Below are positions 1 through 9,113 of a stretch of 57,898 nucleotides of DNA, one piece after another (within the stretch, counting starts at the first letter, position 1; each line of letters begins with the position of its first letter). The DNA is from Lachnospiraceae bacterium (GTDB lineage Bacteria > Bacillota > Clostridia > Lachnospirales > Lachnospiraceae): contig JAGHER010000039.1 of NCBI GenBank assembly GCA_017889125.1, positions 1-57,898 on the forward strand, given 5' to 3'. The position numbers and the translations under genes are program-made. Below the pieces are notes generated by a model, which saw nothing but the letters and a program-made list of their open reading frames with translations, made no database searches and had not been told where the DNA came from.

Positions 1-126
1 CACCGGACAGGTGTGGGTATTGGGCTCTCCGCCAAACTCCGTGGAGCAGGAGCAGAAAATCTTCGTCTTTGTGGCCAGCTCCACATGGACCTCCAGTCCG
101 ATCACTGTCTCATACTGCTTGCTCAT
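1..126 (-). CDS. gatB: Aspartyl/glutamyl-tRNA amidotransferase subunit B, N-terminal fragment
   Basis: Only the first 42 codons lie in the window; the gene runs off the left edge. The translation begins [17 protein letters not shown] and continues with an FCSCSTEFG stretch, the characteristic GatB start. GatB binds misacylated Glu-tRNA(Gln) or Asp-tRNA(Asn) and ATP, and receives ammonia from GatA. Its ATG overlaps the gatA TGA (ATGA, 123-126), so translation is probably coupled to gatA. Identification is confident; completeness cannot be judged. Confidence 0.93.
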   Translation of the reverse strand, partial: MSKQYETVIGLEVHVELATKTKIFCSCSTEFGGEPNTHTCPV

Positions 127-1757
127 GCCTCTCCGCTCCTTTCTCCTGCTGCTGCAAATGCTGCTTCGCCTGATGCACCGGTGTCTCTTCGCACATCAGC
201 CGTCCCTGCCTGCACGCCAGCCGCTTCGCCGCGCACACCGGCCTCTCCTGCCTGCACGCCAGCTGCTTCGCCGCACACACCGCTTACTCCCGCCTTCGCA
301 CATGCCAGCGCCGGGCTCTGATACTTCCTGCTCTGCTCAAAGGCATATGCCGCCCGGATAATCTTCTTTTCCTGGAAGCAGTCGCCAATCAGCTGCAGGC
401 CGATAGGAAGCCCCTGGGAATCCAGTCCGCAGGGAACCGTCATGCCGGGAAGCCCAGCCAGGTTAACGGAAATCGTATAAATATCCCCCAGATACATCTG
501 CAGGGGATCCTTTAAGGACTCACCCAGCCTTGGCGCTGTAGTGGGCGCAGCCGGGGCCACAATCACATCAAACCGGGAAAATGCCTTGTCAAAGGCGCCC
601 TTGATCAGCGCTTTGGTGCGCAGCGCCTTCAGATAATAGGCATCATAGTATCCGGAGCTCAGCACAAAGGAGCCAAGGAGGATCCGCCGCTTCACCTCCG
701 GGCCAAAGCCCTCAGAACGGCTCTTTTTATACATGTCATGAAGTCCCTGATACTCCTTCGCCCGGTATCCGTACTTGACGCCGTCAAACCGTGAAAGATT
801 CGAGCTGGCCTCTGCCGACGCAATCACATAGTAGGCCGGAATCGCGTATTCCACAAGGCTTAAGTCAAACTCCTCAGCCACCGCCCCTTTATCCGTCAGT
901 ACCTTCACCGCCTGCATAATGGAATCCCGCACCTCCGGGTTCAGCCCTTCTCCAAAATAGTCTCTGGGAATACCAATGCGCAGTCCCCGCACATCCTCTG
1001 CCAGGGCACTGGTAAAATCCGTATCCTCGCGGCGGATGGAGGTAGAATCCTTCCTGTCATAGGTGGAAATCGCCTCCAGGATGGCGGCACAGTCAGAAAC
1101 ATCCTTTGCAATGGGGCCGATCTGATCCAGAGAAGAACCATAGGCTACCAGGCCGTACCGGGATACCGTGCCGTAGGTTGGCTTGATTCCCGTCACGCCG
1201 CAGAAGGAGCTGGGCTGACGGATGGAGCCGCCGGTGTCGGAGCCCAGAGCGTAAAAGCATTCATTGGCCGCCACTGCTGCGCAGGAGCCGCCGGAGGAAC
1301 CGCCGGGCACATGCTCCAGGTTCCAGGGATTCCGCGTTACGCCGAAGGCAGAGGTTTCCGTGGTGCTTCCCATGGCAAATTCATCCATGTTGGTCTTGCC
1401 CAGGATCACCGCTCCCGCCTTTTCCAGATTTATCACGGCCTCTGCCGTGTAGGTGGGGATGAAATTGTTCAAAATCCGGGAACTGCAGGTCGTCCGCATT
1501 CCCCGGATACAAAGATTATCCTTAATCGCCACAGGGACGCCGGCCAAATGGCCCTTCAATTCCCCGGCTTCAATCTGCTGCTGCACTCTTCCTGCCTGCT
1601 TAAGCGCGCCTTCCTCATCCACGGTAAGATACGCATGAACCTGCGGATCCGCCCGGTGAATCTGTTCCAATGCTGCCTCTGCAGCCTGAACAGCAGTCAG
1701 ATCCCCTGCCTGGATCTTCTGTCCAAGCTGGAGTGCTGTTAAATCCAATATGCTCAT
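123..1757 (-). CDS. gatA: Aspartyl/glutamyl-tRNA amidotransferase subunit A, with long repetitive C-terminal tail
   Basis: This is the amidase-signature subunit that releases ammonia from glutamine for tRNA-dependent amidation. It is 544 aa, while GatA proteins are usually about 485-490. The amidase signature is clear: a catalytic Lys in VAIKDNLC, the Gly/Ser-rich [13 protein letters not shown] and the nucleophile region [14 protein letters not shown]. The family fold appears to end near residue 480 ([12 protein letters not shown]). The last ~60 residues are an Ala/Gly/Glu-rich tail with a 14-residue repeat containing GEAAGVQAG, encoded by a 42-bp tandem repeat. The start follows GGAGGTACGGGT. 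The gene lies 15 bp after gatC and overlaps gatB by 4 bp. The tail is not part of the known fold and is likely a repeat-expansion product. Confidence 0.96.
   Translation of the reverse strand: MSILDLTALQLGQKIQAGDLTAVQAAEAALEQIHRADPQVHAYLTVDEEGALKQAGRVQQQIEAGELKGHLAGVPVAIKDNLCIRGMRTTCSSRILNNFIPTYTAEAVINLEKAGAVILGKTNMDEFAMGSTTETSAFGVTRNPWNLEHVPGGSSGGSCAAVAANECFYALGSDTGGSIRQPSSFCGVTGIKPTYGTVSRYGLVAYGSSLDQIGPIAKDVSDCAAILEAISTYDRKDSTSIRREDTDFTSALAEDVRGLRIGIPRDYFGEGLNPEVRDSIMQAVKVLTDKGAVAEEFDLSLVEYAIPAYYVIASAEASSNLSRFDGVKYGYRAKEYQGLHDMYKKSRSEGFGPEVKRRILLGSFVLSSGYYDAYYLKALRTKALIKGAFDKAFSRFDVIVAPAAPTTAPRLGESLKDPLQMYLGDIYTISVNLAGLPGMTVPCGLDSQGLPIGLQLIGDCFQEKKIIRAAYAFEQSRKYQSPALACAKAGVSGVCGEAAGVQAGEAGVRGEAAGVQAGTADVRRDTGASGEAAFAAAGERSGEA
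205..288. repeat. 42-bp tandem repeat inside the gatA 3' end
   Basis: Two near-identical 42-bp units start at 205 and 247, each beginning CCTGCCTGCACGCCAG. A degenerate third unit may lie beside them. The period is a multiple of three, so it encodes a 14-residue repeat in the GatA tail without breaking the frame. Confidence 0.85.
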
Positions 1758-1772
1758 ACCCGTACCTCCCTG

Positions 1773-2066
1773 TCACTCTACCGTCCTGGGAACCACAAAG
1801 GCTCCGTCCTGCTTTTCCGGCGCATTGGCCAGAATTGCTTCCCGGTCATCGCCATTGGTCACCACATCCTCCCGGAACACATTCTGCACCGGAAATACAT
1901 GGGACATGGGCTCCACGCCCTCTGTATCCAGCTGGTTTAACAGATCAATATAATCCAGCATCCGCCCCATATCCTTTTTTGCCGCTTCCTTCTCCTCCGC
2001 GGAAAGCTCCAGCTTTGCCAGAATACCCGCGTATTCGATGGTCTCGTCACTGATCTTATTTGCCAT
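1773..2066 (-). CDS. gatC: Aspartyl/glutamyl-tRNA amidotransferase subunit C
   Basis: This 97-aa protein matches the size and pattern of GatC, the small subunit that wraps GatA and stabilises the GatA-GatB complex. Seen in the sequence: an N-terminal helix [16 protein letters not shown], a central helix with [13 protein letters not shown], and the C-terminal EGVEPMSHV...VFREDVV pattern typical of the family. The start ATG has AGAAAGGAG upstream. It is the first gene of a gatC-gatA-gatB operon transcribed leftward, 15 bp from gatA. Confidence 0.95.
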   Translation of the reverse strand: MANKISDETIEYAGILAKLELSAEEKEAAKKDMGRMLDYIDLLNQLDTEGVEPMSHVFPVQNVFREDVVTNGDDREAILANAPEKQDGAFVVPRTVE

Positions 2067-2217
2067 GGCGATTCTCCTTTCTTGTTAAAACAAAAGGCTG
2101 CCCCGAAAAGCCGCTGCCATCTTCCCCAAAACCGCCTCTCGCCGGCAGACACTCTGCCGGAAAATACGGTATGGATGCGATTCACAACAACTTCTGGGAC
2201 AACCTCGTCCTTACTTC

Positions 2218-2226
2218 ATTATAGCA
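2218..2226 (-). promoter_or_regulatory. Extended -10 promoter candidate for gatCAB
   Basis: On the minus strand the sequence reads TGCTATAAT, a perfect extended -10 element, about 150 bp upstream of gatC. No good -35 is visible. A perfect 8-bp hairpin (CCGGCAGA/TCTGCCGG, 2142-2160) lies in the leader between this site and gatC. Confidence 0.5.
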
Positions 2227-2454
2227 TTTATTTTGACCGGGTCCGTGTCTCCGTCTCTGCTGCGCTCACGAAACCGCCTGCCCTTTTACAGCAGCATCTG
2301 GGACAGACGGCCGGAATTTTTGACTCGCGAATTGGAAATATAATAGCATACGCCGCTTCCCATTGCAAGCAGAAAAATGCACAAATCGCCCAGCCGCGCT
2401 GCCTTTTACCGGATTTCTGGTCGGATTGCGCCAATTTCCAGGCCAAACCATGCT

Positions 2455-2542
2455 TGATTCTAAGCCAATCTACGCCTGATTCCAAACCAATCCGCACCGG
2501 GTTCCAAACCAATCCGCACCTGATTACAAATCACCCCGCGCC
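2455..2542. repeat. 22-bp tandem repeat, four units, between mntP and gatC
   Basis: Four consecutive 22-bp units begin at 2455, 2477, 2499 and 2521. The two central units share TTCCAAACCAATCCGCACC exactly; the outer two are more diverged. The 481-bp gap 2067-2547 otherwise holds only the gatC leader and promoter. There are no spacers, so this is not a CRISPR array. Confidence 0.8.
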
Positions 2543-2547
2543 TGGCA

Positions 2548-3105
2548 TTAACCAAGTATCGTATGCTCCAGGAGAATCTTGGTGCCCATAATTACCAGAA
2601 TCAGGCCCCCGAACAGCTCTGCCCTGGACTTATACCGGCAGCCAAATACATGGCCGATCCGCACGCCAGCCATGGATAAAACGCAGGTAGTCACACCGAT
2701 AAATAAAACCGCCGGAATGATCTGCACCTGCAGAAACGCAAAGGTAACACCCACCGCCAGCGCATCAATACTGGTGGCCACCGCCAAAATCAGCATGGAA
2801 CGCACATCAAAGGACGGATCGCATTCCTCCTCCTGGCTCCTTGACTCCTTAATCATGTTGATGCCGATCAGCCCCAGCAGGATAAATGCCACCCAGTGAT
2901 CGATGGACGTGATGGCATTCTGAAACCGCCCCCCCAGCATGTATCCGATCAGAGGCATCAGCGCCTGAAACGCGCCGAAATACACCCCAGCCAGCACCGC
3001 GTGCTTCGGCTCCATCTTCGGCAGAGAAAGGCCCTTACAGACTGCCACAGCAAAGGCATCCATAGACAATCCCACTGCGATAATAAAAAGCTCCAGAAGC
3101 GACAT
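2548..3105 (-). CDS. mntP: Manganese efflux pump MntP
   Basis: This 185-aa membrane protein is of the MntP (YebN) family, which exports Mn2+. It has six hydrophobic segments arranged as two similar halves. The signature aspartates are in [11 protein letters not shown] (first half) and [11 protein letters not shown] (second half), the family's conserved metal-path residues. The start at 3105 is chosen because AGGAGG lies 9 bp upstream; the reading frame extends seven codons further without a ribosome site. A Mn2+ riboswitch with its own promoter lies upstream, which supports the Mn assignment independently. Confidence 0.96.
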   Translation of the reverse strand: MSLLELFIIAVGLSMDAFAVAVCKGLSLPKMEPKHAVLAGVYFGAFQALMPLIGYMLGGRFQNAITSIDHWVAFILLGLIGINMIKESRSQEEECDPSFDVRSMLILAVATSIDALAVGVTFAFLQVQIIPAVLFIGVTTCVLSMAGVRIGHVFGCRYKSRAELFGGLILVIMGTKILLEHTILG

Positions 3106-3241
3106 AATTTGTTTCCTCCTCATCATCCCTGATTTTCTCTGCCAGGCAGGCTGTAAACTGCAGATGCTGTATAGTTTGCACGTGCTTTACACTGAGGCCG
3201 CACCCAGTTTGCATCGCGCAGCGGCATTTCCCTGCGGGGTC

Positions 3242-3284
3242 AAAAAAAGACCTACCTGCAGAAAATTTTTCTGCAGATAAGTCT
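3242..3284 (-). terminator. Riboswitch-controlled terminator in the mntP leader
   Basis: On the minus strand a 14-bp stem (5' arm at 3284-3271, 3' arm at 3261-3248, two G-T pairs) is followed by seven T residues. The 5' arm contains the 3' strand of riboswitch helix P1, so aptamer closure and terminator formation exclude each other. Confidence 0.9.
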
Positions 3285-3371
3285 CATTACTTACGCTAAA
3301 GCCAGATAGCATCCTATCAGTATGTTGACTCTACCTCGTGCAGCAAAGCACGCTAACTACTCCCTTACCTG
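3274..3371 (-). promoter_or_regulatory. yybP-ykoY family Mn2+ riboswitch upstream of mntP
   Basis: The minus-strand leader contains the conserved blocks GGGAGTAG, GTCAACATAC and a TTTAGCGTAAGTAATGAGAC segment near the 3' side, which match the yybP-ykoY aptamer. P1 forms from CAGGTAAG (3371-3364) and CTTATCTG (3281-3274). P1's 3' strand is shared with the downstream terminator. This predicts an ON switch: Mn2+ binding locks P1 and lets transcription continue into mntP. The start of mntP is about 135 nt after the terminator. Confidence 0.9.
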
Positions 3372-3379
3372 TCCCCGTT

Positions 3380-3408
3380 ATTCTACCGAAAGAATGGCTA
3401 CTTGTCAA
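3380..3408 (-). promoter_or_regulatory. Promoter for the riboswitch-mntP transcript
   Basis: On the minus strand a consensus TTGACA (3408-3403) and TAGAAT (3385-3380) are separated by 17 bp. Transcription would start near 3373, just before the P1 helix of the riboswitch. Confidence 0.88.
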
Positions 3409-3551
3409 GAAATTTTCTCAGTAATCATCTAAATTGCAAACGCTTTAGATTCACTTGCATTATCCTTTGGCTTGCGCCTTATGAGGCCAAAAACATAAGG
3501 AAGCAATTTAAAAAATAGATATACCGCATTACTGAAAAAGCAGAAAAAATA

Positions 3552-3560
3552 TGCTATACT
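3552..3560 (+). promoter_or_regulatory. Extended -10 promoter candidate for the methyltransferase
   Basis: TGCTATACT is an extended -10 element 36 bp before the methyltransferase start. The -35 region is not convincing. The surrounding 3410-3596 stretch is AT-rich and holds nothing else I can identify. Confidence 0.55.
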
Positions 3561-3596
3561 ACAAAGGACAGTACACATAATAAGGAGCTGACGAAA

Positions 3597-4307
3597 ATGG
3601 ATAATGAAATCATCATCTCGTATAGTGACACGTTGAATATGTTGGATGACCTTTTAGAAAGAAGGGATCAGGAATGGTGGAACAAATTCTATTCCGACCG
3701 GAACAAGCCGGTTCCGTTTTTTCATGATATTCCTGACGAAGAACTGGTTTCGTATTGTGAAGAGGGGATATTGACGGGAGGAAATGCACTGGATATCGGC
3801 TGCGGAAACGGACGCAATTCACGGTATCTGGCAGCACAGGGATTTCAAGTTACCGGAATTGATATTTCTGAGCAATCCATTCGTTGGGCGAAAGATTTGA
3901 CAGCCGAAGATAAAAACATCCATTTCCAATGTGCGTCGATGCTGGAATATGCAGCGGATGCCAACAGCTTTGATTTTATTCTTGACAGCGGCTGTTTTCA
4001 CCATATTAAACCCCACAGGAGAGAGCAATATCTTAACCGTATTTTAAGCTGCCTGAAAGATGACGGATATTTTCTTATGACCTGCTTTAATTTAGACGGC
4101 GGCGCAAATATATCGGATTATGATGTGTATAGAGATTATTCTATGCATGGAGGTTTAGGATTTTCCGAATACAAAATAAAAACGATACTGAACAACTATT
4201 TCGAGATAATCGACTTTAGAAAAATGAAAGAAACCGATAATACCAACATTTTTGGTAAAGACTTTTTGTGGGTAATCCTGATGAAAAAAGTAAATAAAAA
4301 ACGGTAA
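3597..4307 (+). CDS. Class I SAM-dependent methyltransferase of unknown substrate
   Basis: This 236-aa protein has a Rossmann-type methyltransferase core. Motif I reads ALDIGCGNGRNSRYLA near residues 65-80, an acidic residue ends strand 2 (VTGIDIS), and FDFILDSGCFHHI corresponds to the motif after strand 4. The pattern resembles TPMT/thiopurine- or tellurite-type methyltransferases (WWNKFYSDRNKPVPFF), but the substrate cannot be read from the sequence. AAGGAG precedes the start. It is a lone gene with its own promoter and terminator. Its base composition is clearly more AT-rich than its neighbours, which suggests later acquisition. Confidence 0.85.
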   Translation: MDNEIIISYSDTLNMLDDLLERRDQEWWNKFYSDRNKPVPFFHDIPDEELVSYCEEGILTGGNALDIGCGNGRNSRYLAAQGFQVTGIDISEQSIRWAKDLTAEDKNIHFQCASMLEYAADANSFDFILDSGCFHHIKPHRREQYLNRILSCLKDDGYFLMTCFNLDGGANISDYDVYRDYSMHGGLGFSEYKIKTILNNYFEIIDFRKMKETDNTNIFGKDFLWVILMKKVNKKR

Positions 4308-4322
4308 ATGAACAAACGAAAG

Positions 4323-4356
4323 CCCCTTGCACAAATATGCAGGATTGTGCAAGGGG
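4323..4356. terminator. Bidirectional terminator between methyltransferase and cell-wall protein
   Basis: A perfect 12-bp stem (CCCCTTGCACAA / TTGTGCAAGGGG) with a 10-nt loop lies between two convergent genes. T-rich sequence follows it on both strands, more clearly on the minus strand. Confidence 0.85.
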
Positions 4357-4377
4357 TGTATTTCGCTCTTCCTTCTT

Positions 4378-5136
4378 TTAATAAATATTCGCCAGCAGCC
4401 CATCCAATGCACTCTGGCTGGCCAGCCAGTAGATCGCCGTCACACATTCGAAATAATGGGTTCCCACCTTGCGGCAGTACAGGTCACGCTTTACCAGTCC
4501 GGCGCCGTCAGCAGAAAGCTTTAAATATTCCTTTCCGCCCATATTCACCGTGGTAACACCTTCTACCGTGTAGCCCTGAAGAGCCAAGGCAATGCTGTGC
4601 ATGCTCACCAGATATTCTGCCGTGGTATTTGCCCCATCTGAGTAATCATAGGCATCCAAATACTCCAGCTCTATGCCTGAGCCTGTCCCGTCCGGGGTAT
4701 AAATGACAAATTCCACCATGCTCATGGAGTTTCCGATCTCCCCCGTCTGGCTGCCGGTCAGCATCTGATAGCCTGCCGGTACATTTATATGGAAGCCGGA
4801 CCATTCATTGCTGTAATTGTTCCCGTTCCACACACCTGCATAAATATCCGAGAACATTACGCCGCTCCATCTGCCGTCGCTGCCAAAGGCGTAGTAGCTT
4901 CCGTCAATCAGCCGGTAGCAGTCGGAGATCATGTAGCCCTGCTCGTCCAGAAAATACCAGGAACCGTCCGTGTCCTGATACCAGGTATTAGCCGGATAGG
5001 AGCCGTCATCATTCTGAACCCACCATCCGATTTCATTCTGCTGCCAGGAGCCTGCAAGGGATGTAAAAGATGCGCCAAGCGTCATCACCGCAGCCAGCAC
5101 CAGGGCGCCGATCCGTTTTCCAGTCCTTCTCTTCAT
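4378..5136 (-). CDS. Secreted protein with N-terminal cell-wall-binding repeats
   Basis: This 252-aa protein has a signal peptide (basic MKRRTGKR, hydrophobic core, cleavage likely after SLAG). Residues ~30-95 hold choline-binding-like repeats rich in Trp, Tyr and Gly (GWWVQNDDGSYPANTW, SWYFLDEQGYMIS, SYYAFGSDGRW). These typically bind cell-wall polymers and are common in Lachnospiraceae surface proteins. Residues ~100-252 form a domain I do not recognise, without obvious catalytic motifs. AAAGAAAGGGGG lies upstream of the start. It has its own promoter at the end of tyrS and shares its terminator with the convergent methyltransferase. Confidence 0.8.
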   Translation of the reverse strand: MKRRTGKRIGALVLAAVMTLGASFTSLAGSWQQNEIGWWVQNDDGSYPANTWYQDTDGSWYFLDEQGYMISDCYRLIDGSYYAFGSDGRWSGVMFSDIYAGVWNGNNYSNEWSGFHINVPAGYQMLTGSQTGEIGNSMSMVEFVIYTPDGTGSGIELEYLDAYDYSDGANTTAEYLVSMHSIALALQGYTVEGVTTVNMGGKEYLKLSADGAGLVKRDLYCRKVGTHYFECVTAIYWLASQSALDGLLANIY

Positions 5137-5162
5137 AGAAAAACCCCCTTTCTTTTACCCCC

Positions 5163-5191
5163 ATTATACTCCTGATTTCCTTACCGGTAAA
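5163..5191 (-). promoter_or_regulatory. Promoter of the cell-wall protein gene
   Basis: On the minus strand TTTACC (5191-5186) and TATAAT (5168-5163) are 17 bp apart. The -35 box lies inside the last codons of tyrS, so the downstream gene can be transcribed independently of the T-box-controlled tyrS message. Confidence 0.65.
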
Positions 5192-6404
5192 CCCTCATAA
5201 AGTTTTTCTTTCCGCGCTTGAAGACGATTCCGTCCCCGGCAAAATCAGCCTCGGTGAAGGTCCGCTTTACGTCCTTTTCCTGTACGCCATCCACGGACAC
5301 ACCGCCCTGCTCCACATTCCGTCTTGCCTCAGAACGGCTGCCTGCCAGTCCCGATGCGGTGAGCACACCCAGAATGTCAATGGAGCCATCCCGGAAATCC
5401 TCATCCTTTAAGGCATAGCTTGGCATATGGGTGGCATCCCCGCCGCCTGCAAACAGTGCCTTGGAGGCCTCCTTTGCCTTTTCGGCCTCCTCCTCGCCGT
5501 GTACCAGCTTGGTCAGCTCGTAAGCCAGGATCTCCTTTGCCTGATTTAACTGGCTGCCCTCCCACTGATCCATCTCATTGATCTGCTCTAAGGGCAGGAA
5601 GGTCAGCATCCGCAGGCACTTCAGCACATCGGCATCGGCCACATTCCGCCAGTACTGGAAGAACTCAAAGGGAGAGGTCTTATTGGGATCCAGCCATACG
5701 GCGCCGGACTGGGTCTTTCCCATCTTCTTGCCCTCGGAATTCAGCAGAAGGGTGATGGTCATGGCATGAGCATCCTTGCCTAACTTTCTCCGGATTAACT
5801 CGGTGCCGCCTAACATATTGCTCCACTGGTCATCGCCGCCGAACTGCATATTGCAGCCGTAGCGCTGGAACAGCTCATAGAAATCGTAGCTCTGCATAAT
5901 CATGTAGTTAAATTCCAGGAAGCTTAAGCCACGCTCCATCCGCTGCTTGTAGCACTCTGCCGTCAGCATCCGGTTTACGGAAAAATGAGGGCCAACCTCA
6001 CGCAGAAGTTCCACGTAATTCAGATCCAGAAGCCAGTCTGCGTTATTGACCAGAAGTGCCCGGTCCTCAGAAAAGTCAATAAAGCGGCTCATCTGCTTTT
6101 TAAAGCAGTCTACATTGTGCTGGATGGTCTCCACCGTCATCATCTGCCGCATATCCGTCCGTCCGGAAGGATCGCCGATCATGGCCGTGCCGCCGCCGAT
6201 CAGGGCGATGGGCTTGTTTCCCGCCATCTGCAGACGCTTCATCAGGCACAGTGCCATGAAATGTCCCACATGAAGGCTGTCCGCGGTAGGATCAAAGCCA
6301 ATATAAAATACAGCCTTTCCCTCATTTACCATCTTCTTGATTTCTTCCTCATTTGTCACCTGGGCAATCAGCCCTCTGGCCACCAGTTCGTCATAAACCT
6401 GCAT
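5181..6404 (-). CDS. tyrS: Tyrosyl-tRNA synthetase
   Basis: This class I aminoacyl-tRNA synthetase charges tRNA(Tyr). It is 407 aa, the normal length for bacterial TyrRS. The HIGH-like motif reads HVGHF (preceded by GFDPTADSLHVG), and the KMSKS-like loop reads KMGKTQSGAVW. GCNMQFGGDDQWSN is the tyrosine and tRNA-pocket segment. The C-terminal S4-like domain is seen in SRSEARRNVEQGGVSV. The open frame continues 37 codons upstream into the T-box leader, but AGAGGAGTG before 6404 fixes the start at MQVYDELVARG. A tyrosine T-box controls it. Confidence 0.97.
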   Translation of the reverse strand: MQVYDELVARGLIAQVTNEEEIKKMVNEGKAVFYIGFDPTADSLHVGHFMALCLMKRLQMAGNKPIALIGGGTAMIGDPSGRTDMRQMMTVETIQHNVDCFKKQMSRFIDFSEDRALLVNNADWLLDLNYVELLREVGPHFSVNRMLTAECYKQRMERGLSFLEFNYMIMQSYDFYELFQRYGCNMQFGGDDQWSNMLGGTELIRRKLGKDAHAMTITLLLNSEGKKMGKTQSGAVWLDPNKTSPFEFFQYWRNVADADVLKCLRMLTFLPLEQINEMDQWEGSQLNQAKEILAYELTKLVHGEEEAEKAKEASKALFAGGGDATHMPSYALKDEDFRDGSIDILGVLTASGLAGSRSEARRNVEQGGVSVDGVQEKDVKRTFTEADFAGDGIVFKRGKKNFMRVYR

Positions 6405-6441
6405 GATTTTCACTCCTCTTTCTCTTAAAATAATGTTGGAT

Positions 6442-6485
6442 AAAAAAAGCCCCGTCCTTTCCGCTCTCCGCGTAAAGGACGAGGC
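6442..6485 (-). terminator. T-box terminator upstream of tyrS
   Basis: The minus strand reads GCCTCGTCCTTT, a GC-rich loop, then AAAGGACGGGGC followed by seven T residues. It overlaps the 3' half of the T-box antiterminator, as expected for tRNA-dependent attenuation. Confidence 0.92.
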
Positions 6486-6760
6486 ATGACTCCTCGTGTT
6501 ACCACCTTTTTTCACAGACGGCTCACACCGCCTGCCTTATCGAGTACAATAATTTATACTCTAGCGCGATAACGGGCGCAGGTACCGTCACAGCCTACTG
6601 TCCGCTCAGTTTCCATCTGGAGCAAACTAGCAGATTTCGGTGTGAAGCTCAAAGATGTATTCATGGCTGGCTTTCCACGCGCCTCTCATCACCCGGCAGC
6701 TTTCTGTGTGCTTCTGCACAGCCACTACTTCTTCTTTTCATCGCCTGATCTGAAATTAAT
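6442..6760 (-). promoter_or_regulatory. Tyrosine T-box leader controlling tyrS
   Basis: The conserved T-box sequence AAGGTGGTAACACG lies at 6508-6495 on the minus strand, directly before the competing terminator. About 150 nt upstream, GAATACATC contains a UAC triplet (6659-6657), a tyrosine codon in the position expected for the specifier loop. AGTAG and purine-rich segments typical of stem I lie just 5' of it. Uncharged tRNA(Tyr) would pair here and allow read-through into tyrS. Confidence 0.92.
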
Positions 6761-6764
6761 GTTC

Positions 6765-6793
6765 ATTATACTGATTGTGTTTCCCTTTGTCAA
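6765..6793 (-). promoter_or_regulatory. Promoter of the tyrS T-box transcript
   Basis: Perfect TTGACA (6793-6788) and TATAAT (6770-6765) boxes are separated by 17 bp on the minus strand, immediately after the end of the upstream operon. Confidence 0.93.
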
Positions 6794-6821
6794 GGCAGTT
6801 TTTGCAGGAATCCGGCACTTT

Positions 6822-7145
6822 TCAGTCGATTTCATAAACTTCCTTCGCCAAATTAAAGGCTGCCCATGCGTTAGGCCACCCGGCATAGAAAGCTGCATGA
6901 GTAATCAGCTCCGCCATTTCTTCTGCAGTTACCCCGTTCTTTTTCGCATTGGCAATATGGGTTTTCATGGAGCTGTCAAAAATCCCCTTTGCCATAAGTG
7001 TCGTGACCGTAATCATGCTGCGGTCACGAAGAGAAAGCTTATCCTCTCTGGCCCATACTTCGCCAAAAAGCACATCATCATTCAACTCCGCAAATTTAGG
7101 GGCAAAATCCCCCAGCCTTGTTCTCCCCGCTGTCTGTTTTTTCAC
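6822..7145 (-). CDS. Carboxymuconolactone decarboxylase-like protein
   Basis: This 107-aa protein belongs to the CMD/AhpD-like helical family. Recognisable stretches are KLSLRDRSMITVTTLMAKG and EMAELITHAAFYAGWPNAW. The CxxC redox pair of AhpD-type peroxidase relatives is absent; there is no cysteine at all. A thiol-peroxidase role is therefore unlikely, and a decarboxylase or isomerase-like role, or a structural one, remains open. The start is GTG, with GGAGGGG just upstream inside the end of the cupin gene. It is the last gene of the beta-glucoside operon. Confidence 0.85.
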   Translation of the reverse strand: MKKQTAGRTRLGDFAPKFAELNDDVLFGEVWAREDKLSLRDRSMITVTTLMAKGIFDSSMKTHIANAKKNGVTAEEMAELITHAAFYAGWPNAWAAFNLAKEVYEID

Positions 7146-7149
7146 TTCT

Positions 7150-7590
7150 TTACCCCTCCTTCAATTCCTGATACTGTGCATCGTTCACCTCTTCCAGCCA
7201 TTCATTCGCGGCCTCTTCTCCCGGAACCTCCATGGCAAGATGACTGAACCACGAGTCCGCCTTTGCTCCATGCCAGTGCTTTACATTTGCCGGAATAAAA
7301 ATCACCGTCCCAGGGATGAGGCTCACCGCCTCTTTCCCTTCCTCCTGATACCAGCCCTCGCCTGCAATACACAGAAGGAGCTGTCCTCCGCCACTTTTTG
7401 CACGATGGATGTGCCAGTTATTCCGGCAGCCCGGCGCAAAGGTTACATTGGAGAGATGCACGCCGGTTTCCTGCCCTGTCAGTGATTTCAAAAATGACTG
7501 TCCGATAAAATACTGGGCGTAGGCTTCGTTGGGCGCGCCTTTTCCGAATATATTGATTGGCTCAAAAGATTTCTCATCCTGATATTTCAT
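7150..7590 (-). CDS. Cupin-domain protein
   Basis: This 146-aa single-domain cupin carries the metal-binding motif 1 NNWHIHRAKSGGGQLLLC (two His) and motif 2 PGTVIFIPANVKHWHGA. Such proteins often pair with CMD-family proteins and act on small organic acids or carbohydrates. Here it lies 4 bp from the CMD-like gene and 29 bp after the GH1 gene, so all are probably co-transcribed. The substrate is unknown. A clear GGAGG precedes the ATG. Confidence 0.85.
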   Translation of the reverse strand: MKYQDEKSFEPINIFGKGAPNEAYAQYFIGQSFLKSLTGQETGVHLSNVTFAPGCRNNWHIHRAKSGGGQLLLCIAGEGWYQEEGKEAVSLIPGTVIFIPANVKHWHGAKADSWFSHLAMEVPGEEAANEWLEEVNDAQYQELKEG

Positions 7591-7619
7591 TGTGTAATGC
7601 CTCCTTCATGATACACACT

Positions 7620-9113
<1,494 letters not shown>

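Noticed and set aside
2455-2542. Possible CRISPR array
   Set aside because: The 22-bp units are directly adjacent, with no spacers, and no cas genes are present.
4323-4356. Small RNA gene in the methyltransferase/cell-wall gap
   Set aside because: The hairpin is a simple bidirectional terminator with no independent promoter.
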